Part shown: one piece after another, positions 44,768-53,660 of the stretch
Layout: each line of letters opens with the position of its first letter
Numbering within the stretch: position 1 is the first letter of the stretch
Translations under genes and position numbers: made by a program
Origin: Streptomyces kaniharaensis
Lineage (GTDB): Bacteria > Actinomycetota > Actinomycetes > Streptomycetales > Streptomycetaceae
Direction: 5' to 3'
DNA length: 64,000 nucleotides
NCBI RefSeq assembly: GCF_009569385.1
Contig: NZ_WBOF01000006.1
Coordinates: 160,705-224,704 of the forward strand
The notes under the pieces: generated by a model
What the model was told of the DNA's origin: nothing
The model's database searches: none
What the model saw: the letters and a program-made list of their open reading frames with translations, nothing else

Positions 44768-46024
44768 GTGCGGGTGAGTGAGGTCGGTCCGGCACTGGCG
44801 TCTGGTGGGCGGTTCCTGTCCGTCCGGGGTGGCGAGTTCGCCTTTGCGGTGCTCGGGTTGCCGCTCGGGGTGCTCGGCGGGGTGTACGCGGTCGCCGTGC
44901 TGTACGTGGGAGCGCTGCTGTCGCTCACCGTGCTGGGCCTGCCGTTCGTGCTCGTCGCCCTGGCCGGGGCGCGCGGGCTCGGTGCGCTGCACCGGCGGCT
45001 GGTCGGGCGGCTGCTCGGTGAGCGGGTGGCGCCGCCGCCGGCGCTGCCCCGCCCGCACGGGATGCTCGCGCGGGGGCGGGTGGGGCTGACCGACCCGGTG
45101 GCGTGGCGGTCGCTGCTCTACCTGCTGCTGCGGCTGCCGCTCGGGGCGTTCGGCTTCGCCGTCGCGGTCCTGCTGCCGCTCGGCTGCGCCTGGGCGATCG
45201 GCTTCCGGCTCTGGATCAGGCTGCTGGAGCCCGGGCCGAGGCCGGTCGGCTGGCTGGACGTGGCCTCCGCTCCGGTCGGGCTCGCCGTCCTGACCGTGCT
45301 GCCTGCGGCGCTGCGGGCGCTGAGCGGTGCGAACCGAGGCCTGGCCCGGCTGCTCCTGGGTCCGGCCCGGTCCCAGGAGCGCGTTCGCGAGCTGGAGAGC
45401 GCTCGGGCCACCCTGCTCGCCGAGAACACCGACCGGCTCCGCCGGCTCGAACGCGACCTTCACGACGGCACTCAGGCGCAGTTGGTGGCCCTCGCCATCA
45501 CCCTTTCCCTCGCCGACGACGTGCTCGACGCCGTCCCCGAGACCGCGCCGGACCTGGAGCGGCTGCGCAGCCTGGTCGGCCGGGCACGCGGTCAGACCGA
45601 CGACACCATCGCGGGCCTGCGCCGGCTCACCCGGGGCATCCACCCGGTGGCGCTCGACGGCGGCCTCGGCGAGGCGCTGCCCGGCCTCACCGCCACCTCG
45701 CCTGTGCCGGTCACCGTTCGGCTGGACCTGCGGGAACGGCCCGGCGAGGCCATCGAGCGGGCCGTCTACTTCTGCGCGGCCGAGCTCCTGACCAATGTCG
45801 CCAAGCACAGCGGCGCCCGAACGGCCGAGCTGGCGGCGACGGCTGCGCGCGGCCGGGTCAGGCTGACGGTCCGGGACGACGGGCGCGGCGGCGCCTCGCT
45901 CGGAGCGGGGACGGGGCTTTCGGGCCTGGCCGCGAGACTCGCGGCGGTGGATGGCGCGTTGCGGGTGGAGAGCCCGCCAGGTGGTCCGACAGTGGTGACG
46001 GCGGAGCTGCCGAGCAGGTTGTGA
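44768..46024 (+). CDS. Sensor histidine kinase with putative sensor domain
   Basis: 418 residues from GTG 44768 (GTG 44774 also possible). The N-terminal 190 residues contain about four membrane segments in a pattern like the putative sensor domain of many actinobacterial kinases. The phosphoacceptor box is RLERDLHDGTQAQLVAL, with His232, followed by a degenerate HATPase domain: NVAKHSG (N box), VRDDGRGGA (G1), GLSGLAAR. It is of the NarL-partner (HisKA_3) class. The response regulator gene lies just downstream but on the opposite strand. Confidence 0.93.
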   Translation: MRVSEVGPALASGGRFLSVRGGEFAFAVLGLPLGVLGGVYAVAVLYVGALLSLTVLGLPFVLVALAGARGLGALHRRLVGRLLGERVAPPPALPRPHGMLARGRVGLTDPVAWRSLLYLLLRLPLGAFGFAVAVLLPLGCAWAIGFRLWIRLLEPGPRPVGWLDVASAPVGLAVLTVLPAALRALSGANRGLARLLLGPARSQERVRELESARATLLAENTDRLRRLERDLHDGTQAQLVALAITLSLADDVLDAVPETAPDLERLRSLVGRARGQTDDTIAGLRRLTRGIHPVALDGGLGEALPGLTATSPVPVTVRLDLRERPGEAIERAVYFCAAELLTNVAKHSGARTAELAATAARGRVRLTVRDDGRGGASLGAGTGLSGLAARLAAVDGALRVESPPGGPTVVTAELPSRL

Positions 46025-46163
46025 CGCCGGGGGTCGTCTTACGGGGGGCGGCGCTTCGCTCGGCGTGAGGACGGCTTGCGGCGGTGGGCCGTCGGCCCGA
46101 TGGCGTGGCGGTGGCCGGCGCCGCACCCCGGGGCGCGTTGTGAACTCGGTTGCCTCTGCCCGG

Positions 46164-46826
46164 CTACCTGCTCTCGGCGAGGTAGGTCAGGACGGCCTTG
46201 ACCCGTCGGTTGTCGGCGTCGGTCGCGGGCAGGTCGAACTTCGCGAAGACGGCTGCCACGTGCTTCTCCACGGCCCGTTCCGACACCACCAGGCGGGCGG
46301 CGATCGACCGGTTGGAGTGGCCCTGGGCCATCAGTTCCAGTACCTCGCGCTCACGCGGTGTCAGTGTGCCGACCCGGGTGCGCTGTCCGCCGCGCATCAG
46401 CCGGGTGACCACGTCCGGGTCGAGCGCCGTGCCGCCCTCCGCGACGCGGTGGAGGGCGTCCACGAACTCCGAGGTCCGGGCGACCCGTTCCTTCAGCAGG
46501 TAGCCGATGCCGGCCGCGCCGTCCGCGAGCAGGCGGGCGGCCCAGGCGGTTTCCACGTGCTGGGAGAAGACGAGGATGCCTACCTCGGGCGTGCCGGCCC
46601 GGATCTCGACGGCGGCGCGAATGCCCTCGTCGGTGTGGGTGGGTGGCATCCGGATGTCGACGACGGCGACGTCCGGTCGGTGCTCGGCGACGGCGGCGAT
46701 CAGTTCGGGGGCCGTCCCGGCGGTGGCGACCACCGTGCACCCGCGGGCGCCGAGCAGTTCGACCATCCCGTCCCGGAGGATCACGGAGTCCTCGGCCAGT
46801 ACGACGCGGAGCGGCTTGTCGATCAT
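46164..46826 (-). CDS. NarL/LuxR-type response regulator
   Basis: 220 residues from ATG 46826. The receiver domain carries LAEDSVILRDG, phosphorylation site Asp57 (VVDIRMPP) and the later LLKERV lysine. The C-terminal LuxR-type helix-turn-helix is LTPREREVLELMAQGHSNRSIAARL then SERAVEKHVAAVFAKFDL. It is the expected partner of the kinase whose gene converges on it. It likely controls the ABC transporter, although its own promoter lies inside the degraded ligase region. Confidence 0.95.
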   Translation of the reverse strand: MIDKPLRVVLAEDSVILRDGMVELLGARGCTVVATAGTAPELIAAVAEHRPDVAVVDIRMPPTHTDEGIRAAVEIRAGTPEVGILVFSQHVETAWAARLLADGAAGIGYLLKERVARTSEFVDALHRVAEGGTALDPDVVTRLMRGGQRTRVGTLTPREREVLELMAQGHSNRSIAARLVVSERAVEKHVAAVFAKFDLPATDADNRRVKAVLTYLAESR

Positions 46827-46865
46827 GCCGCCATTATCCGGGCCGGCCCGGCGCGGCCCGCACCG

Positions 46866-47363
46866 AGCCGGCCCGGGCCGGACGGAACTGCCGCGGGGGG
46901 AGCAGGGCGAGATCCACGTCCGCTCGGCCGGCGTCATGGCCGGGTACTGGAAGCGGCCCGACCTCACCGCCGAGGTGCTGCGCGACGGCTGGCTGCACAC
47001 CGGGGACGTCGGCTACCTCGACGAGGACGGCTATCTCTACCTCGCCGACCGGCTCAAGGACGTGATCATCGTGGTCGGCGGGCACGTGTACCCGTCCGAG
47101 GTGGAGGACCTCCTCCTCACCCACCCGGCGATCGCCCGGTGCGCGGTCTTCGGGGTCCGCGACGGGCAGGAGGCGGAGCACGTCCACGCCGCCGTCGTCG
47201 CCGTGCGGGACACCGGCCGGACCTCGCGGAGGTCCGCGGGTTCGTCACGGCGCGCAAGGGCCGGATGTACGCGCCGGAGGCCCTGCACCTCGTGCCCGAG
47301 ATCCCGCTGACGGCCGTCGGCAAGCCGGACAAGAAGCGGCTGCGGACCACGCTGGGGCAGTGA
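46866..47363 (+). pseudogene. C-terminal remnant of an acyl-CoA/acyl-AMP ligase, frameshifted
   Basis: The frame opens without a plausible start and reads GEIHVRSAGVMAGYWKRPDL, then LHTGDVGYLDEDGYLYLADR and DVIIVVGGHVYPSEVEDLLL, all motifs of the C-terminal part of an ANL adenylating enzyme. At about 47210-47217 the frame shifts; after it, FVTARKGRMYAPEALHLVPE then TAVGKPDKKRLR (with the catalytic lysine in the last motif) ends at 47363. The N-terminal 350 or so residues are absent. It abuts the response regulator promoter and precedes the NRPS cluster. Confidence 0.82.
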
Positions 47364-47689
47364 GCGGCCCTCTATCATCCGCACACAACCGTGAGATGAC
47401 CGATCGTCAACGCTCCACACGATCCGGCCAAGTTGAGCGCGTCCGTCCGATGGCTGGAAGGCATGTGTCCGAATATCGGACGAAGGTATGGACGGGGTGC
47501 GCCGCAGGCGGTCGGCCGCTCCGCGGGTCCGGTTTCCCCTGGACAGCGTGCTGCAGGTGTGGTGGCGGGGCGCGCCGGGGACGCGTCGACGCAGATCGGG
47601 CGAGTGGCGGGATCGGGTCGGCGCTCGGTTAGTCCGGAAACGGACCCGCCGGTTGCCCGGTAGCGGAGCGGTGACCGAGAGTCGTACTG
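47364..47689 (+). promoter_or_regulatory. Region upstream of the NRPS cluster with a short palindrome
   Basis: No gene visible in this 326-base gap. GTCCGAATATCGGAC at 47467-47481 is a palindrome with 6-bp arms around ATA, and is a possible operator for the cluster. The remaining sequence is GC-rich without recognisable promoter elements. Confidence 0.4.
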
Positions 47690-48979
47690 ATGAACGAGAT
47701 GAGCGAGACGCCCACCCCTTCCCGTAGTCGCCTCCTCGATCACCGTGACTTCCGGCTCCTGCTCTCCGGCGCCGCCGCGGCCCAGACGGGCAGTCAGGTG
47801 ACCCTGGTCGCCCTCCCGCTGGTCGCCGTGGTCGTTCTGGACGCCGACCCGTTCCGGGTCGGCCTGCTGACCGCCGCCGAGACCGCGGCGTTCCTGCTGG
47901 TCGGCCTGCCCGCCGGGGCGTGGCTGGACCGGATGCGCAAACTGCCCGTGCTGATCCGCGCCGACGTGGTGCGCTGCCTGGCCGTCGGGTCGATCCCGCC
48001 GGCCGCCGCGCTCGGCGTGCTGACGATGGCCCAGCTCTACCTGGTGGCGCTGGTCACCGGGGTGGCGACGGTCTTCTTCGACGTCGCCCACCAGTCCTTC
48101 CTCCCGTCCGTCCTGCCGCGCGAGCACCTGGTCGGCGGGAACGGGGCGCTGGAGACCGTCCGCTCCACGGCGCAGATCGCCGGGCCGGGGCTCGGCGGCG
48201 GGCTCGTCCAGCTCCTCGGCGCGCCGCTCGCGATCGTCGCGGACGCGTGCGGGTACCTGGCCTCCGCGCTGCTGCTCACCCGGATCCGGGTCGCCGAGCC
48301 GCAGCCGGAACCGCAGCCCGGACGGTCGCTGCGCGCCGAGGTGGGGGAGGGCGTGCGGTTCGTGCTCCGGCACCCGCTGCTGCGGGCGATCGCCGCCGCC
48401 ACCGCCGTGGCCAACCTGTTCTCCGCCGTGCTGATGGCCGTCCAGACGGTCTTCTGGGTGCGCGTGCTGGACCTTCCGCCCGGCGCCATCGGGGTACTGC
48501 TGTCGGCCTCCGCCGTCGGCGGCCTGGCGGGCGCGCTGTGCGCGGGGCGGCTGGCCCGGGCGGTCGGACAGGCCCGGCTGATCTGGCTCGCCCCCGCCGT
48601 GACCTCGCCGTTCGCGGTGCTGTGGCCGCTGTCCGGCGGCGGCGCGGGTGTGCTGCTGTTCGGGGTGGGCTCGGCGGTCGTGCTGTTCGGCGCGGTGGCG
48701 TACAACGTGGCCCAGGTGAGCTTCCGCCAGGCCGTCTGCCCGCCCGAACTGCTCGGCCGGATGAACGCCACCATGCGCTTCCTGGTCTGGGGCACGCTGC
48801 CGCTCGGCGCGCTGGCCGGGGGCGCCGTCGCGGAGGCGGCCGGGCCGCGGACCGCGCTGTGGCTCTGCGCGGCGGGCCTCCTGCTCATGCCCGTGCCGCT
48901 GCTGCTCTCACCGCTGCGCCGGCTGCGCGAGCTGCCGGTCGAGGACGCGCCCCGGGCGGCCGTGAGCTCGACGCCCTGA
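47690..48979 (+). CDS. MFS transporter, probable exporter of the NRPS product
   Basis: 429 residues with about twelve hydrophobic segments and the MFS loop-2 motif (GAWLDRMRKLPVLI). It resembles the EntS-like/macrolide-efflux MFS branch. Only 31 bases separate its stop from the next NRPS gene, which makes it the first gene of the cluster operon. I chose ATG 47690; ATG 47699 is nearly as good. A role in product export or self-protection is inference from position. Confidence 0.88.
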   Translation: MNEMSETPTPSRSRLLDHRDFRLLLSGAAAAQTGSQVTLVALPLVAVVVLDADPFRVGLLTAAETAAFLLVGLPAGAWLDRMRKLPVLIRADVVRCLAVGSIPPAAALGVLTMAQLYLVALVTGVATVFFDVAHQSFLPSVLPREHLVGGNGALETVRSTAQIAGPGLGGGLVQLLGAPLAIVADACGYLASALLLTRIRVAEPQPEPQPGRSLRAEVGEGVRFVLRHPLLRAIAAATAVANLFSAVLMAVQTVFWVRVLDLPPGAIGVLLSASAVGGLAGALCAGRLARAVGQARLIWLAPAVTSPFAVLWPLSGGGAGVLLFGVGSAVVLFGAVAYNVAQVSFRQAVCPPELLGRMNATMRFLVWGTLPLGALAGGAVAEAAGPRTALWLCAAGLLLMPVPLLLSPLRRLRELPVEDAPRAAVSSTP

Positions 48980-49010
48980 ACCGAACCGATACGAGACCGG
49001 AGACCGTTCC

Positions 49011-50336
49011 GTGCACGCCAGCACCGCCGGCAGCGCCGCCGGCAACACCCCCAGCCGCCCCGCCGGCAGTACGGCCGGCATCACCGCCGCCTACCTCGCC
49101 CGGTACCGCGCCGTCGCCGCCGGCACACCCGGGGCCGTCCTCCCCGTGACCGGCGCCCAGCGGCGCTTCCTGATCAGCCGCCGCCTCGCACCCCTGGGCC
49201 GGCCGGAGATCGTGCCCGTCTTCTTCGCCTACCCGCGCGGCACCGTCGACCTGCCTCGGCTGCGCCGCGCCGCCGCCGCGGTCGCCGCCCGGCACCCGGC
49301 GCTGTGCGGCGGCTTCACCAGCGTCCGGGCCACGCCCGTGCTGCGCGTCGGTGGGCCGTCGGCCGAGGCCGCCCGGGTGGCCGTCGCCCCCGGCGGCACG
49401 GCCCGGGAGGCGCTGCGCGAGGCCCTGCTCGACTGGCCGGCGGACGGACCGGCGCTGCGCCTGCTGGTCGCCGAAGAGCCGGACGGTGACGAGGAGTTGC
49501 TCGCGGTCGCGCTGGACCACGCGGCCTGCGACGAGCAGTCGCTGGGCACCGTCACGGCCGAACTCGCCGACGCGTACGCGCAGGACGCCGAGCCCGGCCA
49601 CGCCTCCGACCCGGACGCCCTCGCGGCCTACCGCGAAGCCGTCGAGTGCCAGCTCGCCGCCGAGGACGCCGCCTCCACCCCGGCCGCACAGGCCCACTGG
49701 GGAAAGCGGCTCGGCGGCCTGGCCGGCACCGCAGGAAGCGTCGCGCAGTCCACCGGGATGCTCACCCACCGGCTGCCCGCCGCCACCGGCGCCGCCCGGA
49801 GCGCCGTCTTCCCCGCCCTGCTGGACGCCGTCGCCGTGGCCGCGCACCGGCTGCACGAGACGGATGCTCCGCTCGCCCTCGGCTACCCGTGGGGCGGCCG
49901 CCCGCCCGGGGCGCCCACCGCGCTCGGCTGCTTCCTCAACACCCTCGTCCACCAGACGAGCGCCCACCCGGCGAGGGACCTGGACGCAGTCTCCGACGCA
50001 TGGTGGGACGACCTCGACCACGCCGACACGCCCTTCGATGAGGTGGTGCGCGCCGCCCGCGCGGCCGGTGCCCCCTGGACCGGCGCCCTGGACGGCCTGC
50101 TCACCCTGGAGGACCTGCACCGTCGCCCGCCGCTCGCGCTCGACGGCGTCCCCGGCCGGGAGATCCACCTGGCCGGGCGCCCCCTGCCCGTGCCGCTCGC
50201 CGTCTCCGCCTCGCACGGCGACGACCTGCTGATCCGCCTCGCCTGGGACCGCGAGCGCTTCCCGGACGCCACCGCCGAGGCGGCGTTCGACGGCCTGCTC
50301 GGCGCCCTGCGCCACCACCTCCACCCGGCCGCCTGA
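49011..50336 (+). CDS. Stand-alone condensation-domain-like protein
   Basis: 441 residues from GTG 49011 with GGAG 9 bases upstream. The fold is NRPS-condensation-like: an opening LPVTGAQRRFL and a central DHAACDE (about residue 170) that occupies the site of the HHxxxDG motif. The first His is replaced by Asp and the Gly by Glu, while the catalytic second His and the Asp remain. LGCFLNTLVHQT and DTPFDEVVRAAR match the later conserved blocks. There is no carrier or adenylation domain. It may be an active but unusual condensation domain, an acyltransferase-like enzyme, or non-catalytic. Confidence 0.82.
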   Translation: MHASTAGSAAGNTPSRPAGSTAGITAAYLARYRAVAAGTPGAVLPVTGAQRRFLISRRLAPLGRPEIVPVFFAYPRGTVDLPRLRRAAAAVAARHPALCGGFTSVRATPVLRVGGPSAEAARVAVAPGGTAREALREALLDWPADGPALRLLVAEEPDGDEELLAVALDHAACDEQSLGTVTAELADAYAQDAEPGHASDPDALAAYREAVECQLAAEDAASTPAAQAHWGKRLGGLAGTAGSVAQSTGMLTHRLPAATGAARSAVFPALLDAVAVAAHRLHETDAPLALGYPWGGRPPGAPTALGCFLNTLVHQTSAHPARDLDAVSDAWWDDLDHADTPFDEVVRAARAAGAPWTGALDGLLTLEDLHRRPPLALDGVPGREIHLAGRPLPVPLAVSASHGDDLLIRLAWDRERFPDATAEAAFDGLLGALRHHLHPAA

Positions 50337-50479
50337 GCCCCGAATCCCCCAACACCCCCACGCCCGACCGCCGTTCGCGCCACCACCCTCGGCGCGCCCG
50401 GACCCGGCCGGAGCGGGACCACCCCACGCCCGCGCCGCCACAGCACGACGAACACGCCCGCCACCACAAGGGAGTCGCC

Positions 50480-53400
50480 ATGTTCGCCCTCTCCTCATCG
50501 CAGGAGATCGTCTGGCTGCACGAGCAGATGCTGCCCGGCAGCCGCGCCTACAACTTCACCGCCGCGCTCGACCTCTGGGGCACGCTCGACCAGGACGCCC
50601 TGCGGGCCGGCCTCGCCGCCGTGCTCGCCCACCACCCGGGCCTGCGGCTGGAGTTGGTAGCCCGGCCGGAGGGCCTGCCCGGCCAGCGGGTCGCCGACGG
50701 CTGCCCGCCGCGCCTGCGCACCAGCGACCTCTCCGCCGAGGCCGACCGGGAGGCCGCCTTCCGCGCCCTGCTCGCCGCCGAGGCCGAGGAGCCGCTGGAC
50801 ACCGCGCAGGCACCGCTGCTGCGCTGGCACCTGGTCCGCCTCGCCGAGAACCACCACCGGCTCGTCCACGTCGAGCACCACCTGATCCACGACGGCCACT
50901 CCTTCGCGATCCTGCTGCGCGACCTGTTCACCGTCTACCGCGCCCACGTCCTCGCCGAGCCGTACGCGCTGCCGTCGGCCCCCTCGTACGAGCAGCACGC
51001 CCGCACCGCCGCCGGCCCCGACGAGGACGGACTCGCCTTCTGGCTGCGGGAGTTGGCCGACGCCCCGCGCGAGGTCACGCTGCCCGGCCTGGCCCGCCCG
51101 GGCGCCGTCCGCCGCCACCGCGGCGGGCAGCTGCGCCAGGCGATCGGCGCCGACCTCGCCGAGCGGCTTCGCGAGCGCAGCAAGGCGGACGGCCACACCC
51201 CGTTCAGCACGCTCCTCGCACTGCTCGCCGAACTGCTGCGCCGCCACAGCGGCCACGACGAGCTCGTCGTCGGCACCGCGGTCGGCAACCGCCCGGCCGG
51301 CTTCGAAGGCACCGTCGGCATGTTCGTCAACACCGTGCCGCTGCGGCTGCGCCTGGACCCGCAGGCGCCCGGCACCGAGGCCGTCGACGAGGTGACGGAC
51401 GTCCTGCTGCGCGCCCTGCCGCACCAGGACCTGCCGGTCCAGGAGCTGACCCGGTGCCTCGGGCTGCACACCACCGGCGCGGACAACCCGCTGTTCAACG
51501 TGATGTTCAGCGCGCACGACGCGGCGCTGCCCGACGTCCGGGTGCCGGGCCTGGAGGTCCTGCTGTACGAGGGCTTCAACACCGGCACCACCCGGTTCGA
51601 CCTCGACCTCGTGCTGATCCCGGACGACCGCCGGATGGTCGGCGAGAAGCACGGCCCCGCCGGGATGACCCTGGTGTGGGACTACGACGCGGACCTCTTC
51701 GGCGAGGCCGAGGCCGCCCTGCTGGCCGAGCGGCTGCTGGAGCTGCTGCGCGGCTATCTCGACCGGCCGGAGGCTCCGCTCGCGGCCCTCGCGTCCGTCG
51801 CTCCCGCCGCCGCGGCAGCCGCTCCGGAGCCCGCCACCCTCGACCCGGCCGCCGCCCACGACCCCACCGCCCTCGCCCTGATCGCCGGCACCGAGCGGAT
51901 CACCTACGGCGAGCTGGACCGCCGGGTCGCCGCGCTCGCCGAGCGGTTGCGTGCCGCCGGGGTGACGCCCGGCCAGCCGGTGGCCGCCGTCCTGCCGCGC
52001 GGCGTGGACGGCGTCGTCGCCCTGCTCGCCTGCCTGCGCCACGGCGCCGTGTACGCGCCGCTGTCCACCGAGGACCCGGCCGCCCGGCTCGGGCTGCTGC
52101 TGGGGCGGCTGGCCCCGGCCCTGGTGCTGGCCACCCGCGAGAGCGCGCTCGCCCTGCCCGCCGAGGGCGTCACCCCCGCGCTCCTGGACGGCCCGGCCTT
52201 CCCCGCGGCCGCGCCCGCCGCGGTGCTCGACGGCGTGGCATACGTGATCCACACCTCCGGCTCGACGGGCGTGCCCAAGCCCGTCCTCGTCGGCCGTCCC
52301 GCGCTGGCCGGCTACGTCGCCGCGCTCGCCGGACGGTACGGGCTGACCGCCGCCGACCGGGTGCTCCTGTTCGCCCGCCCGTCCTTCGACGTGGCACTGG
52401 AGGAGGTGCTGCCCGCGCTGGCCGCCGGCGCCGCCCTCGTCGTCCCGCAGCGCGACGTGCCCACCGGGCCCGAGCTGGTCGCCGTCCTGGCCGCCCGCGG
52501 CGTCACCGTCGCCAACCTGCCCACCAGCTACCTGCTCGCCGTCCGCGAGGACCTGCGCGAGGCGCTCGCCGACGGCCGCTGGGCACCGCGACTGCTCGTC
52601 CTCGGCGGCGAGCGGCTGCCCGCCCGCGCGCTGGCGGGCCTGACCGACGCCACCACCGTGCTCAACGCCTACGGCGTCACCGAGGCCACCGTCACCTCCA
52701 CCGTGCACGAGGTCGCCCCGGCCGACCTGGACGGCGACCGCGAGGTGCCGCTCGGCACCGAGCTGCCCGGCGTGCGGATGCACGTCCTGGACGCCGCCCT
52801 GCGCCCGCTCCCGGCCGGCTGCGTCGGCGAACTCGCCGTCGGCGGCGCCATGGTGGCCGACGGCTACCTCGGCCTGCCCGAACCGACCGCGGAGCGCTTC
52901 CGCGACCTCCCCGGCATCGGACGGGTCTACCGCACCGGCGACCGCGGCTACCGCGACCTGGACGGCCGGCTGCGCTTCCTCGGCCGCACCGACAACCAGG
53001 TCAAGCTGCGCGGCCACCGGATCGAGCTGGAGGAGATCGAGGCCGCGGCCTCCGCCGAACTCGGCGGCCGCTCCTGCGCGGTGGTCCTGCACACCGACCC
53101 CGAGGACGGCCCCCGCCTGATCGGCTTCCTGGAAGGCGCCGAGCGGCCCGACCAGGCCGTCCTGCACGCCGCCCTCGCGCAGCGGCTGCCCGCCGGGCTC
53201 GTCCCCGCCACCTGGACGGCCCTGCCCGCGATGCCCATCCTGCCCGGCGGCAAGCCCGACCGCGCCGCCCTCGCCCGAATCGCCGCCGAGGCGCCCGCGC
53301 CGGCCGAGGCCCCCGTGACCGCGACCGTTTTCGACGGCCCGGGGGAGGAACTGGTCGCCGCCGCCTGGCGCGAGGTGCTCGGGCACGACCGGTTCACCGC

Positions 53401-53560
53401 CGAGTCGCACTTCTTCGAGGTCGGCGGCCACTCCTTGCTGGCCGCCCAACTCGCCGCCTGGCTGGAACCGCACCTCGGCGGCCGGCCCCCGCTGCGCACC
53501 CTCTTCCGCCACCCCGTCCTGGCCGACCAGGCCCGCGAACTGACCGGAGGTGCCGCGTGA
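50480..53560 (+). CDS. NRPS module C-A-T
   Basis: 1026 residues. The condensation domain (about 1-430) has an intact HHLIHDG at residues 133-139. The adenylation domain (about 455-900) has IHTSGSTGVPKP, SFDVALEE, NAYGVTEATVT, YRTGDRGYRDLDG, KLRGHRIELEEIE and the lysine motif LPGGKPDRAAL. The carrier domain ends with GGHSLLAA at about residue 981. Reading the pocket by eye against GrsA gives roughly D-V-E-N-L-L-A-V-T-K, which I cannot assign to a substrate. The N-terminal C domain means that it accepts an upstream acyl or aminoacyl donor, perhaps from a stand-alone A-T protein. No epimerase or thioesterase. Confidence 0.94.
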   Translation: MFALSSSQEIVWLHEQMLPGSRAYNFTAALDLWGTLDQDALRAGLAAVLAHHPGLRLELVARPEGLPGQRVADGCPPRLRTSDLSAEADREAAFRALLAAEAEEPLDTAQAPLLRWHLVRLAENHHRLVHVEHHLIHDGHSFAILLRDLFTVYRAHVLAEPYALPSAPSYEQHARTAAGPDEDGLAFWLRELADAPREVTLPGLARPGAVRRHRGGQLRQAIGADLAERLRERSKADGHTPFSTLLALLAELLRRHSGHDELVVGTAVGNRPAGFEGTVGMFVNTVPLRLRLDPQAPGTEAVDEVTDVLLRALPHQDLPVQELTRCLGLHTTGADNPLFNVMFSAHDAALPDVRVPGLEVLLYEGFNTGTTRFDLDLVLIPDDRRMVGEKHGPAGMTLVWDYDADLFGEAEAALLAERLLELLRGYLDRPEAPLAALASVAPAAAAAAPEPATLDPAAAHDPTALALIAGTERITYGELDRRVAALAERLRAAGVTPGQPVAAVLPRGVDGVVALLACLRHGAVYAPLSTEDPAARLGLLLGRLAPALVLATRESALALPAEGVTPALLDGPAFPAAAPAAVLDGVAYVIHTSGSTGVPKPVLVGRPALAGYVAALAGRYGLTAADRVLLFARPSFDVALEEVLPALAAGAALVVPQRDVPTGPELVAVLAARGVTVANLPTSYLLAVREDLREALADGRWAPRLLVLGGERLPARALAGLTDATTVLNAYGVTEATVTSTVHEVAPADLDGDREVPLGTELPGVRMHVLDAALRPLPAGCVGELAVGGAMVADGYLGLPEPTAERFRDLPGIGRVYRTGDRGYRDLDGRLRFLGRTDNQVKLRGHRIELEEIEAAASAELGGRSCAVVLHTDPEDGPRLIGFLEGAERPDQAVLHAALAQRLPAGLVPATWTALPAMPILPGGKPDRAALARIAAEAPAPAEAPVTATVFDGPGEELVAAAWREVLGHDRFTAESHFFEVGGHSLLAAQLAAWLEPHLGGRPPLRTLFRHPVLADQARELTGGAA

Positions 53561-53660
53561 GCGAGCGATGGGGGTACCGCCGGCCGGAGGCCGGGGGAGA
53601 GCGAATCATCAAGAGGTGCACGTGGTTGAGTGCCCCTGCCGAGCGAAGCGAGGTGGCTGC
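53561..53660 (+). promoter_or_regulatory. 100-base gap with GC-rich hairpin inside the NRPS operon
   Basis: The sequence GCCGGCCGGAGGCCGG forms a short stem (GCCGGCC/GGCCGG region). Flanking it are GAGCGAGCG- and GAGCGAAGCGAG-type repeats that are frequent in streptomycete intergenic DNA. It may limit read-through or stabilise the mRNA between modules. Confidence 0.35.

Noticed and set aside
47364..47689. Possible IdeR/iron box upstream of the NRPS cluster, implying a siderophore
   Set aside because: The palindrome GTCCGAATATCGGAC does not resemble the IdeR consensus, and no hydroxamate or catechol genes or iron-uptake genes are present.
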